A stretch of 64,000 nt of DNA from Desulfohalobiaceae bacterium S24 (GTDB lineage: Bacteria; Desulfobacterota; Desulfovibrionia; Desulfovibrionales; Desulfothermaceae), in NCBI GenBank assembly GCA_011389765.1, contig JAABTT010000001.1:99754-163753 (forward strand). The letters are read 5' to 3'. Positions within the stretch are counted from its first letter, which is position 1; every line of letters begins with the position of its first letter. The notes under the pieces are model-generated. The model was not told where the DNA came from, ran no database searches, and worked only from the letters and a program-made list of their open reading frames with translations. This document shows, in pieces, positions 46,431 through 54,837 of the stretch. A program made the position numbers and the translations under genes.

Positions 46431-48476
46431 TCAGAGCAGTTCCCTGGGGACGCTCTCCATCCAGCGCTTGCTGAAAGTGCTGGCCTGATTGATCTTGACT
46501 TCCAGATCAATATTGATGTGGAAATGGTTCCTGGTGGCCTGGACCGTGATCACTGATTTGGCTTCCATTTCATGATTGGGCCGGATGATCCGCTTGATAT
46601 GCCGTCCCCAGGCGCTGGCCTGGGCCGGGTTTTCCGGGTCCACTTCAAAAGAGCTTTTGGAACGCCGCTCCAGGACCGTATTGCCGTTGACCCGTGAACT
46701 GCTCTTCAGGTCGATGAGCGTGCTCACCCGGCCGGTGAGCACATCATAGACCACCTGCCAGACCGGCGGATGGGCCGAATCCGAATGCCGCTGCACAGGG
46801 ACAGGCGACGGGGCAAAGGCGGGGGGGACGGCGCTGCCTGAGGAGGGGACCGCAGGCAGGATGAGTCTGGAGGGCTTATCCGGGCCTCTGAAAATGGAAT
46901 TGGTGCACAGCTGGGGTGTGGGCCAGATATTGGGCCAGTCGGCCCCGGCGATGACCAGGCGGATGCGGTTGCCCTTGGCGAATTTCCAGGCCGTGCAGTC
47001 CAGATTGATGTGCAATTCATAGATGTGCCCAGGGGTCAAGGGGCTTGGCTGGGTCATAGAGTCCCGTCTCGTGGCGTTCAAGGTGCCTTTGCAAATGAGG
47101 TGGGAGCTGCCGTCAGGGGCTACATCGCAGAGACTGACCGTGACGCCGATGACCTTTGCTGTGGAGGCGAAGTAGAGTTCCGCCCGGGGCCGGCCCAGGA
47201 TGCTCACCTCTTCTTCCAGGGGCCGGCCGGTGTAGACCAGGGAAAAGGCCTCGTCCGGACGCTGGTCTCCCGGGAGTCCGAACTGGATCCCGCTGGAATA
47301 GAGGCCGCCGGTGACCCCCACATCGGCCTTGTATTCGAAATCATCCCGGCCCGAAGTTTGTCCCTTGGCGCTTGTCAGATTGTACTCCGAACCCAGATAG
47401 AGGGCTGTCTCAGAAGCCCCCGGAGGGGGCCAGCCGGTCTCCGCCCGCCACTGGCCGTCGCTGTCCAGTCGATCCACCACCGGTTTCTGGGAATGCTGCA
47501 TGTAAACGACAATAGGAGGTTCGTCCATGATTCCGGTGGGTTTGTCTTTACACCAGTGATCCAGCCAGCGGACGATTTCCTGGAGATATTCGACCCGCGG
47601 CCCGGGGATGGCGGTATCGGGAAAGGCGTGATTCCAGGGTCCGATCCAGACCTTGCGCGGGATCTGAAGGGCCTCATAGAGGCGCAGGGGGGGATTGGGA
47701 TAGCCGTCCCGCCAGCCGCCGATCATAAAGACCGGACATTTGATTTTTTCCGGGAAGAAGCGGACCGAACCCTTGTGCCAGTAAGGGCCGTCGGTCTGGT
47801 GCTTGTACCATTTGAGCAGATACGGTTCATTATGGGCCAGGTGCTGCTCCCATTTCTCGGCCCACTCCGAACCCGAGAATTCCGGATCCGGGGGCAGGGC
47901 GTTCCAGGCGACCATGAATCCGCCGTAATAGGCGATATCATAGTAGAGCCGCATCAGGCCGCCGCGGTAATGGCATTCGTCCGTGTAGCGATCGTCCGTG
48001 AAATCAACCGGAATAACCGACGTCAAATGGGGAGGCGCCTGGGTGGCCACCTGCAGGCAGGTGAATCCGCCGTAGGAGATGCCCATCATGTTTACATGAC
48101 TGTCGCACCAGGTCTGGCTCGCCATCCATTCGATGGCGTCGTAGCCGTCTTCCTGTTCCTGGGGGAGGTACTCGTCCGTGCTGATGCCTTCCGAGGCTCC
48201 GGTGCCTCTGACGTCGATCCGGGCGAAAATATAGCCGTTTTCAGGCAAATATGTCGCATAGCGGCGCTGCAGGACATCGAGTTCATCCTTGCGGTACGGC
48301 GTATATTCCATGACCACCGGCAGGCTTTGGCCGGCCGGTGCATCCTGGGGAACATAGAGGTCGGCGGCCAGTTTGATCCCGTCCCGCATGGGGATCATGA
48401 TATTTTTCACCCGGCGTACCAGGTGGTTGAAATTGAAAGGCAGTGCTTCGGATTGCTGCAGCAGGTCCGTCAACAT
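46431..48476 (-). CDS. CocE/NonD family hydrolase (X-Pro dipeptidyl-peptidase-like)
   Basis: A 681-residue serine hydrolase. The N-terminal catalytic domain has IMIPMRDGIKLAADLYVP near residue 28, the oxyanion region ARIDVRGTGASEG near residue 85, the nucleophile in MMGISYGGFTCLQ near residue 129, the Asp in IGGWRDGYPNPPL near residue 253 and the His in WIGPWNHAFPDT near residue 275. A C-terminal jelly-roll domain (about residues 400-550, with LYFASTAKVIGVTVSL and HLICKGTLNATRR) follows, plus a further 100 residues. Members cleave esters, amides or proline peptides; NonD and CocE act on macrotetrolide and cocaine esters. It is the last gene of the ABC importer unit, so it probably acts on the imported compound. 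No signal peptide, so cytoplasmic. Confidence 0.88.
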   Translation of the reverse strand: MLTDLLQQSEALPFNFNHLVRRVKNIMIPMRDGIKLAADLYVPQDAPAGQSLPVVMEYTPYRKDELDVLQRRYATYLPENGYIFARIDVRGTGASEGISTDEYLPQEQEDGYDAIEWMASQTWCDSHVNMMGISYGGFTCLQVATQAPPHLTSVIPVDFTDDRYTDECHYRGGLMRLYYDIAYYGGFMVAWNALPPDPEFSGSEWAEKWEQHLAHNEPYLLKWYKHQTDGPYWHKGSVRFFPEKIKCPVFMIGGWRDGYPNPPLRLYEALQIPRKVWIGPWNHAFPDTAIPGPRVEYLQEIVRWLDHWCKDKPTGIMDEPPIVVYMQHSQKPVVDRLDSDGQWRAETGWPPPGASETALYLGSEYNLTSAKGQTSGRDDFEYKADVGVTGGLYSSGIQFGLPGDQRPDEAFSLVYTGRPLEEEVSILGRPRAELYFASTAKVIGVTVSLCDVAPDGSSHLICKGTLNATRRDSMTQPSPLTPGHIYELHINLDCTAWKFAKGNRIRLVIAGADWPNIWPTPQLCTNSIFRGPDKPSRLILPAVPSSGSAVPPAFAPSPVPVQRHSDSAHPPVWQVVYDVLTGRVSTLIDLKSSSRVNGNTVLERRSKSSFEVDPENPAQASAWGRHIKRIIRPNHEMEAKSVITVQATRNHFHINIDLEVKINQASTFSKRWMESVPRELL

Positions 48477-48497
48477 GTGGAGTGTCTCCCCTATAGG

Positions 48498-48543
48498 ATT
48501 TTGGATTTGCGATTGTTATACTTACGGTCGTTATGAATTGAGG
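48498..48543. repeat. Dispersed repeat fragments upstream of the CocE gene
   Basis: Positions 48498-48517 are shared with 34466-34485, and 48518-48543 are the inverse of 3420-3446 and 42509-42534. They lie in the 193-base gap between the ABC ATPase gene and the hydrolase gene. Confidence 0.6.
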
Positions 48544-48669
48544 TTTTCATTATTCGGGAATCCTGATAGTCGATGCTGTATATTTCAGCACCTCAAGTTT
48601 GAAATGCAAAACAAAGAGACAAGCACAATCACCAGGAAGACTCTTCATGTTTTTTCTTCTCTTTTTGCT

Positions 48670-49653
48670 CTAATCTTTGAGGAGCGGATAATGACAGGCT
48701 AAGCTGTGTCCGGCCCGAGGACTGCTTGTCACCGGGGTGATCCGGCTGCAGTCCGGCCGGACAAAGGGGCAGCGGGGATGAAATTCACAGCCGGTGGGCC
48801 GTTTGAGAAGACTGGGGATTTCACCTTCGAGCTGCAGTTCGGACTTGGGCTGATCCGGATCCGGGCTGGGATTGGCCGACAGCAGGGCCAAAGTATAAGG
48901 GTGCAGAGGCTGGGCAAAGATGTCGTCGGTCAAGCCGTATTCCACAAAACGGCCCAGGTACATGATGGCCATCCTGTGACTGATGTGCCGGACCACATTG
49001 AGATTGTGGGTGATGATCAGAAAACTGACCCCGGTTTCTTCCTGAAGACGGTTCATGAGATTCAGAATCTCTCCCTGGACCGAGACGTCCAGGCCGGCCG
49101 TGGGCTCGTCAGCGATGATCAATTTCGGGGAGAGGGCCAGGGCCCGGGCCACACCGATGCGTCTGGCCTGTCCACCGCTCAACTGGTGAGCGTAGACCGT
49201 GGCAAAGGACGGGGGAAGGCCGACGAGATTCAGGAGACGTTCGGCCTCAGCCTCGAGATCTTTGACCTGGATTTTGTGAATTTTAAAAGGTTCGGTGATC
49301 AAAGAGCGGACCCGCAGGCGGGGACTGAGTGAACCGACGGGATCCTGGAACATCATGGCGATATTCCTTCGAAACGCTTTAAAGGCCCTGTCCGGGAGCC
49401 GGGTAAGTTCCTGACCCTGAAAGCGGATGCTCCCCTCCTGGGGCTGATTCAGCCCGATAATGGCCCGGCCCAGAGTGGTCTTGCCGGCCCCGCTTTCCCC
49501 GACCAGTGCCAGGGTCTCTCCGGAATTGAGCTTAAGAGAGGCGGAGCAGACCGCATCGATAAAGGGGTCGGAATCACCATCCAGCAGAGCCTGAAGACGA
49601 TTTTTGCTTTGAAAGCGGATTCGAAGATCTTTGATTTCCAGTAAGGAAGACAT
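48670..49653 (-). CDS. dppF: Peptide/nickel-type ABC transporter ATPase (DppF type)
   Basis: A 327-residue ATPase. Walker A GESGAGKTTLGRAIIGL near residue 53, the signature LSGGQARRIGVARALAL near residue 158, Walker B LIIADEPTAGLDVSVQGEIL near residue 178 and the H-loop IITHNLNVVRHISHRMA are intact. The C-terminal oligopeptide-transporter extension carries the cysteine-rich HPRCPFVRPDC near residue 300. The ATG (MSSLLEIKD) has no good ribosome site; a GTGAACC-type heptamer array lies just upstream. Energises the importer with DppD. Confidence 0.92.
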   Translation of the reverse strand: MSSLLEIKDLRIRFQSKNRLQALLDGDSDPFIDAVCSASLKLNSGETLALVGESGAGKTTLGRAIIGLNQPQEGSIRFQGQELTRLPDRAFKAFRRNIAMMFQDPVGSLSPRLRVRSLITEPFKIHKIQVKDLEAEAERLLNLVGLPPSFATVYAHQLSGGQARRIGVARALALSPKLIIADEPTAGLDVSVQGEILNLMNRLQEETGVSFLIITHNLNVVRHISHRMAIMYLGRFVEYGLTDDIFAQPLHPYTLALLSANPSPDPDQPKSELQLEGEIPSLLKRPTGCEFHPRCPFVRPDCSRITPVTSSPRAGHSLACHYPLLKD

Positions 49654-49661
49654 GGCAGAGG

Positions 49662-49691
49662 TTCCAGGTTCACGGTTCACGGTTCACGGTT
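49662..49691. repeat. GTTCACG heptamer array overlapping the dppD stop
   Basis: GGTTCCAGGTTCACGGTTCA-type text, the same as one arm of the 212/219-bp element. On the minus strand the array encodes the last residues of DppD (TVNREP) and its TGA (49670-49672), and then forms the spacer to dppF. Confidence 0.85.
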
Positions 49692-50686
49692 TCAGATAAG
49701 AGTGAAGCATTCGATGTGCAGGAATTGACCAGAAAACAGCGGGCCACATGCCCGTTGCTGACCGGGATTAAATTTGGTGATTGCATCCGGCATTGATCCA
49801 TGACCCGTGGGCAACGGTCCTGGAAGATACAGCCCCGGGGAGGATTGACCAGGTCCGGAAACGCGCCGGGGATGGTCGGAAGATAGCGGGTCTTTTCCTT
49901 GATCCCGGCCGGGTCGCATTCCAGCAGGGCCCGGGTGTAGGGATGGGTGGAGCGGTGAAAAATGTCCCGGACGGCGCCTTCCTCCACAACCTCTCCGGCA
50001 TACATGACCGCCACCCGGTCGCAGAATTCCGCCACGAGTCCCAAATGATGGGAAACAAAGAGAATCGAACAGTTGATTTCCTGCTGGAGTTCCCGGAGTT
50101 GTCTGACGATTTGGGCTTCCAGGGTGGCGTCCAGGGCCGTAGTTGGTTCGTCGGCCATAAGCAGAGCCGGCTTGGACAAGAGGGCCATGGCGATGGCAAT
50201 GCGTTGCCGCATGCCTCCGGAGAAATGATGGGGAAAATGCTTCAAGCGTCGAGCCGCATCCACAATGCCCACTTTTTCCAGCATGGCGACGGCCCGCTGC
50301 TTTTTTTCATTCTGGGAAATCTGGTCGCGGTATTGAATATCCAGCATCTGCCGCTGGATTGAGTGGACCGGATTGAGGGCGGTCATGGGATCCTGGAAAA
50401 TCATAGAAATTTGCGAGCCGCGGATTTTGCGGATTTCTTCCGTGGACAGCGGCAGCAGGTCCCGGCCTTGGAAAAGGATCTGCCCCCCGTTGAACCGGGC
50501 ATTGGCGGCCAAGAGCTTGATAATGGCGTAAATCAGGGTGGATTTGCCGCAGCCGGACTCGCCGACTACGCCGACGATGGACCCTTCGGGAACGTGCAGG
50601 GTCACGTCCCGCAGTGCTTTCAATACCCCCCGGCTCGTCTGGAAGCCGAGGTTGAGACGGGTCACTTCAAGGAGATTGGTGGTCAT
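49670..50686 (-). CDS. dppD: Peptide/nickel-type ABC transporter ATPase (DppD type)
   Basis: A 338-residue ATPase. Walker A GESGCGKSTLIYAIIKLL near residue 38, QISMIFQDPMTALNPVHSIQ near residue 90, signature FSGGMRQRIAIAMALL near residue 146, Walker B LLMADEPTTALDATLEAQI near residue 165 and the C-terminal CIFQDRCPRVMDQC cysteine motif near residue 290 are typical of the Opp/Dpp family. The start MTTNLLEV is preferred on family length, although ATATTCA heptamers replace the ribosome site. The last six residues come from a repeat array, unlike any family member I know. Confidence 0.92.
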   Translation of the reverse strand: MTTNLLEVTRLNLGFQTSRGVLKALRDVTLHVPEGSIVGVVGESGCGKSTLIYAIIKLLAANARFNGGQILFQGRDLLPLSTEEIRKIRGSQISMIFQDPMTALNPVHSIQRQMLDIQYRDQISQNEKKQRAVAMLEKVGIVDAARRLKHFPHHFSGGMRQRIAIAMALLSKPALLMADEPTTALDATLEAQIVRQLRELQQEINCSILFVSHHLGLVAEFCDRVAVMYAGEVVEEGAVRDIFHRSTHPYTRALLECDPAGIKEKTRYLPTIPGAFPDLVNPPRGCIFQDRCPRVMDQCRMQSPNLIPVSNGHVARCFLVNSCTSNASLLSETVNREP

Positions 50687-50690
50687 AGTG

Positions 50691-50725
50691 GATTGAATAT
50701 TGAATATTGAAGATTGAAGATTGAA
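50691..50725. repeat. ATTGAAT/ATTGAAG heptamers before dppD
   Basis: About five 7-base units on the plus strand; on the minus strand they end four bases before the dppD ATG, where a Shine-Dalgarno sequence would be expected. Confidence 0.88.
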
Positions 50726-50793
50726 CACTGAATGCAAAAAAATTCTTTGCTCCTAAGCACTTGAAGTCTTTGCCGAATGATTCGCGCTTCTAT

Positions 50794-50912
50794 GTTCACG
50801 GTTTGATGAGGGAAGTTACCTTCTGAGTTATTCTCAAAGCTTTCATTTTTTCTTAACTGTGAACCGTGAACTGTGAACCTGGAACTTTTGGGTTGCGGGC
50901 GGAGCCCGCTTT
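50794..50912 (+). repeat. Diverged partial copy of the 212/219-bp hairpin element
   Basis: It begins GTTCACGGTTTGATGAG and ends with CTGTGAACCTGGAAC and the conserved TTTTGGGTTGCGGGCGGAGC box. The interior differs from copies A and B. It ends three bases from the dppC stop codon. Confidence 0.75.
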
Positions 50913-50914
50913 AA

Positions 50915-51796
50915 TCATATATCTTTCTGCAGTTTTGGATCGAAGATGTCCCGCAGGGATTCACCGAGAAAGGTGAAGCCCAGGGTGGTCAGGATCAGGG
51001 GAAATCCTCCGGAGATGACCAGCCAGGGCGTATTGCGGATAAAGGAGTAGCCGTTGTGCAGAATGGAGCCCCAACTCGGAGTGGGGGGCGGCACGCCGAC
51101 GCCCAGAAAGCTTAAACCCGCTTCAATGGTTATGACTACCGGGATGTCCATACTGGCTACAATGAGCAGCGGACCGATGATGTTCGGGAAAATATGCACG
51201 CTCAGGACCCGGAACATATTGGCGCCCATGGCCTTTTCCGCCAGAATGAATTCATTGTGGCGCATGCCCTGGGTCTGGGTCCGGGCAATGCGGCCGTACA
51301 CCGGAAACGTGGTCAGAATGATCACCAGGATCACGGTGTTCAGGCTGGGACCGAAAATGGTCACCAGGGCCAGGGCGAACATGATCGTGGGAAAGGAACG
51401 AAAGGTGTCGAAAATAAGGATGATGACCTTGTCCAGCCATTTGGGTCCGTAGCCGGCGATGAGACCCAGGATCAGGCCGAGGCTCAGGGCCAGGCTGATG
51501 GTGGTCATGGCTACTTTCAGGGCGATGCGGCTGCCCATGAGCACCCTGGAAAAAACATCCCGGCCCAGCTGATCCGTTCCCAAAAGATGGCTCATGGACG
51601 GGGGCTCCAGCCTGGAGAGGACATCGATGGCGCTGGGGTCATAGGGGATGATCCAGGGGGCCAGCAGGGCGATGGCCAGGATGATCAGCACCAGAAACAG
51701 ACCGAAACAGCCGAGGGGATCTTTGAGAAGCCGGAACAGGCTTCTCTTGAAAGCGGATTCCCGGGGTGCGGCTTGGGCAATGCTGAGGTCGGACAT
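50915..51796 (-). CDS. dppC: Peptide/nickel-type ABC transporter permease (DppC type)
   Basis: A 293-residue permease with six membrane segments and the family EAA motif in MGANMFRVLSVHIFPNIIGPLLI near residue 190. The N-terminal cytoplasmic part and ALLAPWIIPYDPSAIDVLSRLEPPSMSHLLGTDQLGRDVFSRVL (about residues 43-86) are the DppC/OppC signature. It pairs with DppB. The 345-base gap to dppB is unusually long for this operon and is full of repeats. Confidence 0.93.
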   Translation of the reverse strand: MSDLSIAQAAPRESAFKRSLFRLLKDPLGCFGLFLVLIILAIALLAPWIIPYDPSAIDVLSRLEPPSMSHLLGTDQLGRDVFSRVLMGSRIALKVAMTTISLALSLGLILGLIAGYGPKWLDKVIILIFDTFRSFPTIMFALALVTIFGPSLNTVILVIILTTFPVYGRIARTQTQGMRHNEFILAEKAMGANMFRVLSVHIFPNIIGPLLIVASMDIPVVITIEAGLSFLGVGVPPPTPSWGSILHNGYSFIRNTPWLVISGGFPLILTTLGFTFLGESLRDIFDPKLQKDI

Positions 51797-52141
51797 AGGT
51801 TCGTTTTATACAATTAAGATTTAAGACTTAATATTGAAGATTGAAGATTGAGGATATACTGTTAAAGATTTCAGATTGAAGATTGAATATATACTATTGC
51901 TGAATAAAAGAAAAAGAGAAATATAGAACGACTATACTGCTCCAACTTATATTTTTCAAATTTATGTCGCTGAAATATAAGTTCAATAAACATTTTTTTC
52001 AAAAAAAAATTTGGTCAGTATAGAATCAAAAGCATTCTATTCTCCAATCATGTCTGCAGCAATATTCACTCTTCAATTTAAAATTTTCAATGCGTAATCC
52101 CCTGCAGCAATTGTCAATGTTCTATATTCAATCTTCAATCC
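51797..52141. repeat. Repeat-filled gap in the importer operon (dppB-dppC)
   Basis: No gene is visible. Degenerate ATTGAAG heptamers occupy 51823-51893, the inverse of the TATTCAGCAAT box is at 51892-51905, the 90-bp TIR element at 51933-52022 and further CTTCAAT-type text runs to the dppB stop at 52142. Confidence 0.8.
51933..52022. repeat. 90-bp element with terminal inverted repeats, second copy
   Basis: It starts TATACTGCTCCAA like the copy at 43811 and ends TTGGTCAGTATA (one base shorter). The interior shares TTTTTCA, TGTCG(C/T)TGAAAT and TTTCAAAAA in order with the other copy but is otherwise diverged. Confidence 0.72.
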
Positions 52142-53086
52142 TTACAGATGCTCCCTGATCCGCGGGTCGAGTCCGGCCGCAACAATATCGGCCACTGTGG
52201 TGCATACCACGAACAGGATGGAGGTCACCAGGACGCAGCCCATGACCACAGGGTAATTCCGGGTGATGACCGAATCAAAGATGAGCTTGCCGATACCCGG
52301 CCTGGCAAAGACGATTTCCGCGAACACGGCTGTGGACAGCAAATGGCCGATGCCTACGCCTAAGAGCGAGATGGTGGGCAGAATGGCCACTTTGAGGCCG
52401 TAGCGGAAGACCACCAGCCGTTCAGGCAGACCGAAAGCCCGGACCATGCGGATGTGGTTTTCGCCCATGACTTCGAGCATGGAGGCCCTGACCAGTCTGG
52501 CGATATACCCGACCCAGCTCAGGCCGATGGAAAAGGCGGGCATGAGCAGGTGCAGGAACTGATCCCAGAAGTTGCCTGGCTCCCCGACCCCGATGGCCGG
52601 CAGCCACTTGAGCACAACCGCAAAAATGAGCAGGGTATAGACCGAGACCACAAAAGATGGAATGGCGATCACCCCCACCGAGAGGACCCCGGTCAGTTTG
52701 TCCAGGGAACTGTTCCGGTGCAGCGCTGAATAGCAGCCCAGGGGGAGGCCCAGGAGAATGGCCCAGCCGATGCCGGTCAAGACCAGGATCAGGGTATAAG
52801 GGAGTTGATCCCCGATGATGGCGGCCACCGGCTGGTGGGAGAAAAAATCCCAGCCCAGGTCGCCCTGCAGGGTGTTGAACAGAAAACTGGAGACCTGGAC
52901 GATGAACGGGCGATCCAAGCCCATGCGGGCGTACAGGATGTCCTTCATCTCCGGAGTGGCCCGTGGCCCGAGGATGACGCTGACCGGATCCCCCGGGACA
53001 ATATGGATCAAACTATAGAGGATGATAACGGCCAGGACCACGATCAAAATCGCCAGTCCCAGCCGTTTGAACAAGTAGACGAGCAT
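52142..53086 (-). CDS. dppB: Peptide/nickel-type ABC transporter permease (DppB type)
   Basis: A 314-residue permease with six membrane segments. LIHIVPGDPVSVILGPRATPEMKDILYARMGLDRPFIVQ (about residues 28-66) and the C-terminal GIGKLIFDSVITRNYPVVMGCVL text are the DppB signature; the EAA-like loop is FGLPERLVVFRYGLKVAILPTI. The start lies nine bases after the dppA stop. Confidence 0.93.
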   Translation of the reverse strand: MLVYLFKRLGLAILIVVLAVIILYSLIHIVPGDPVSVILGPRATPEMKDILYARMGLDRPFIVQVSSFLFNTLQGDLGWDFFSHQPVAAIIGDQLPYTLILVLTGIGWAILLGLPLGCYSALHRNSSLDKLTGVLSVGVIAIPSFVVSVYTLLIFAVVLKWLPAIGVGEPGNFWDQFLHLLMPAFSIGLSWVGYIARLVRASMLEVMGENHIRMVRAFGLPERLVVFRYGLKVAILPTISLLGVGIGHLLSTAVFAEIVFARPGIGKLIFDSVITRNYPVVMGCVLVTSILFVVCTTVADIVAAGLDPRIREHL

Positions 53087-53095
53087 GTTTGAAAA

Positions 53096-54688
53096 TCAGC
53101 CTTGTTGAAAATATCTGAGCAGGGGCATGCCATCTGGTCGCAGAGCCGGTTTGATGCTGGTTCTGGAGAGGACCGGGTTGGCTTCATGGGTGATGAAGCG
53201 ATAGGCCCCGGATTCCTCCATGATCTCCTGCATTTTTTCGTACATGGCGCAGCGTTTTTCCCGATTGGTTTCACTGATGGCTTTTTCGTGCAGTTTGTTG
53301 TATTCCGGGCTGGCGAAGCGTTCCCAGTTCCAGATGCCGATTTGGTCATCCGTGAACCATTGAGCGGCATAATAGGGGTCAGGTGCGCTGGAGAAGCGGT
53401 TGTGCACCAGCTGGACGTCTTTCCAGCGATCGCCCTTGCTGTCATCGCCTAGGGACCAGAAGGAGCCGGAGTCGTGGACCTTGATCTCCAGCTTGATGCC
53501 GGCCTGCGCCAGGGTGGCCTGAATGACCTGGGCCGAGGTCACATAGGCTTCTTTATTGCGGACGTCCAGGGTCAGATTGAGTCCGCCGGCATGCCCGGCC
53601 TCCTTGAGCAGCTGCTTGGCTTTTTCAATATTGGCTTTGGGCGGAATCAGGGCTTTTTCCCGGTGTCCGCAGAGTCCGGGCGGGATGATGCCGGTGGCGG
53701 GATCGGCCACGCCGAAGTAGGCGGCCTGAAGAATGGAGGGCACGTCGATGGCGTACTGTACGGCTCGGCGCACGCGTTGGTCCTGGAGCTTGGGGTTTTC
53801 CATGTTCATCCCCACCCAGACGTAATACAGGGAGGGATACTTTGTGACCAGGGCATCGGCCGGGGGATTTTTGCTGTATTTTTCGAATGAGGAAATGCTC
53901 ATGCGGGTGAAGTCGATATCCCCGGCTTCAAAGGCGATCTCGGCTGTTTTTTCGTCGTCAATAGGAAATATCCTGATTTCATCGAAATCCGGGCGGGGAC
54001 CCTGCCAGTGTTTATTGCGTACGAGCACTGTATGCTGTTTGGGCTTCCATTCCTTGAAAACATAGGGACCAGAACAGGCCGGGGGTTCATGGGAGAATTT
54101 TCCGCCAACTGATTCCACCGCTTTTTTGGAGACGATGTTGCCGGCCATATAGGGGAGCGTGGTCATCCACAGGGCCTGAAAGGGTTCCTTGAGGACGATG
54201 ATTCCGGAGTAGTCTCCGGTGACCTCCACGTGGTCCAGGGGCTTCCAGTCACCCTGAATCGGGGATTCGAAGGCCGGATCGGCGATCCGTTCAAAGGAGT
54301 ACTTGACGTCTTCCGCCTTCATCTCTCCAAAATCATTGCTGAATCGGATGCCTTTTTTGAGGGTGAATTTGATGCGGGTCGGCTCGACCTGCTCGATGCT
54401 TTCCGCGGCATCGAGCTGCCAGCCCCATTCGCTGCCGGGTTTGTACTGGATGAGCTTACTGTAGATTGTGGCATTGACGTTTTCGTCGTACAGGTTGGCG
54501 GCGATGCCCGGGTCCAGGCAGGTGATGTCGCCGTAGTCCCGGACCTTGAGGATGGTTTTGCCTTCGGCGAAGGAGACTTTGGGCCACAAGGCCGGGCTCA
54601 GGGCCAGGGCCGAGCCCAGGGCTGAAAACTTGAGAAAACTGCGTCTGTTCAGAACCTGCTTTTGTTTTTGGGATAGTGATTCGGACAT
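53096..54688 (-). CDS. dppA: Peptide/nickel-type ABC substrate-binding protein with Tat signal
   Basis: A 530-residue solute-binding protein of family 5. The start at MSESLSQK has AGGAGG at good spacing. A twin-arginine signal (NRRSFLKFSALGSALALSPA, about residues 15-34) precedes the mature part, so export would use the Tat pathway encoded at 29460-30753. Family text includes LKKGIRFSNDFGEMKAEDVKYSFERI near residue 103 and GNIVSKKAVESVGG near residue 178. Tat export of such proteins is unusual and often reflects cytoplasmic folding or cofactor binding. The ligand is unknown; the company of MttB and CocE proteins points to an N-methylated or ester-linked compound (inference). Confidence 0.92.
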   Translation of the reverse strand: MSESLSQKQKQVLNRRSFLKFSALGSALALSPALWPKVSFAEGKTILKVRDYGDITCLDPGIAANLYDENVNATIYSKLIQYKPGSEWGWQLDAAESIEQVEPTRIKFTLKKGIRFSNDFGEMKAEDVKYSFERIADPAFESPIQGDWKPLDHVEVTGDYSGIIVLKEPFQALWMTTLPYMAGNIVSKKAVESVGGKFSHEPPACSGPYVFKEWKPKQHTVLVRNKHWQGPRPDFDEIRIFPIDDEKTAEIAFEAGDIDFTRMSISSFEKYSKNPPADALVTKYPSLYYVWVGMNMENPKLQDQRVRRAVQYAIDVPSILQAAYFGVADPATGIIPPGLCGHREKALIPPKANIEKAKQLLKEAGHAGGLNLTLDVRNKEAYVTSAQVIQATLAQAGIKLEIKVHDSGSFWSLGDDSKGDRWKDVQLVHNRFSSAPDPYYAAQWFTDDQIGIWNWERFASPEYNKLHEKAISETNREKRCAMYEKMQEIMEESGAYRFITHEANPVLSRTSIKPALRPDGMPLLRYFQQG

Positions 54689-54702
54689 CTGAACCTCCTT
54701 TG

Positions 54703-54769
54703 TTGACAAACGTGAAGCAACCCCGTAAAATTTGTCTATACATTTAGACAAAAAAGAAATTGATGTCAA
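54703..54769. promoter_or_regulatory. Divergent promoters sharing a 22-bp palindromic operator
   Basis: Rightward: TTGACA (54703-54708), 17-base spacer, TAAAAT (54726-54731). Leftward on the minus strand: TTGACA (54769-54764), 17-base spacer, TAAATG (54746-54741). The palindrome TTTGTCTA-N6-TAGACAAA (54731-54752) overlaps the first promoter's -10 end and the second promoter's -10 and spacer. Its form suits a HutC-type GntR dimer. Binding would switch both the importer and the regulator/methyltransferase genes. The sites are seen; the regulation is inferred. Confidence 0.8.
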
Positions 54770-54837
54770 GAGTTGGCCGGGAAAAAAAATCGATTTAGAG
54801 TTTTCGTTCAGGAACGATTTAGCAACTAGCTGTAGCC

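Noticed and set aside
47010..48536. 508-codon open frame antisense to the CocE gene
   Set aside because: It is a GC-skew shadow of the strong coding frame on the other strand, with no family text.
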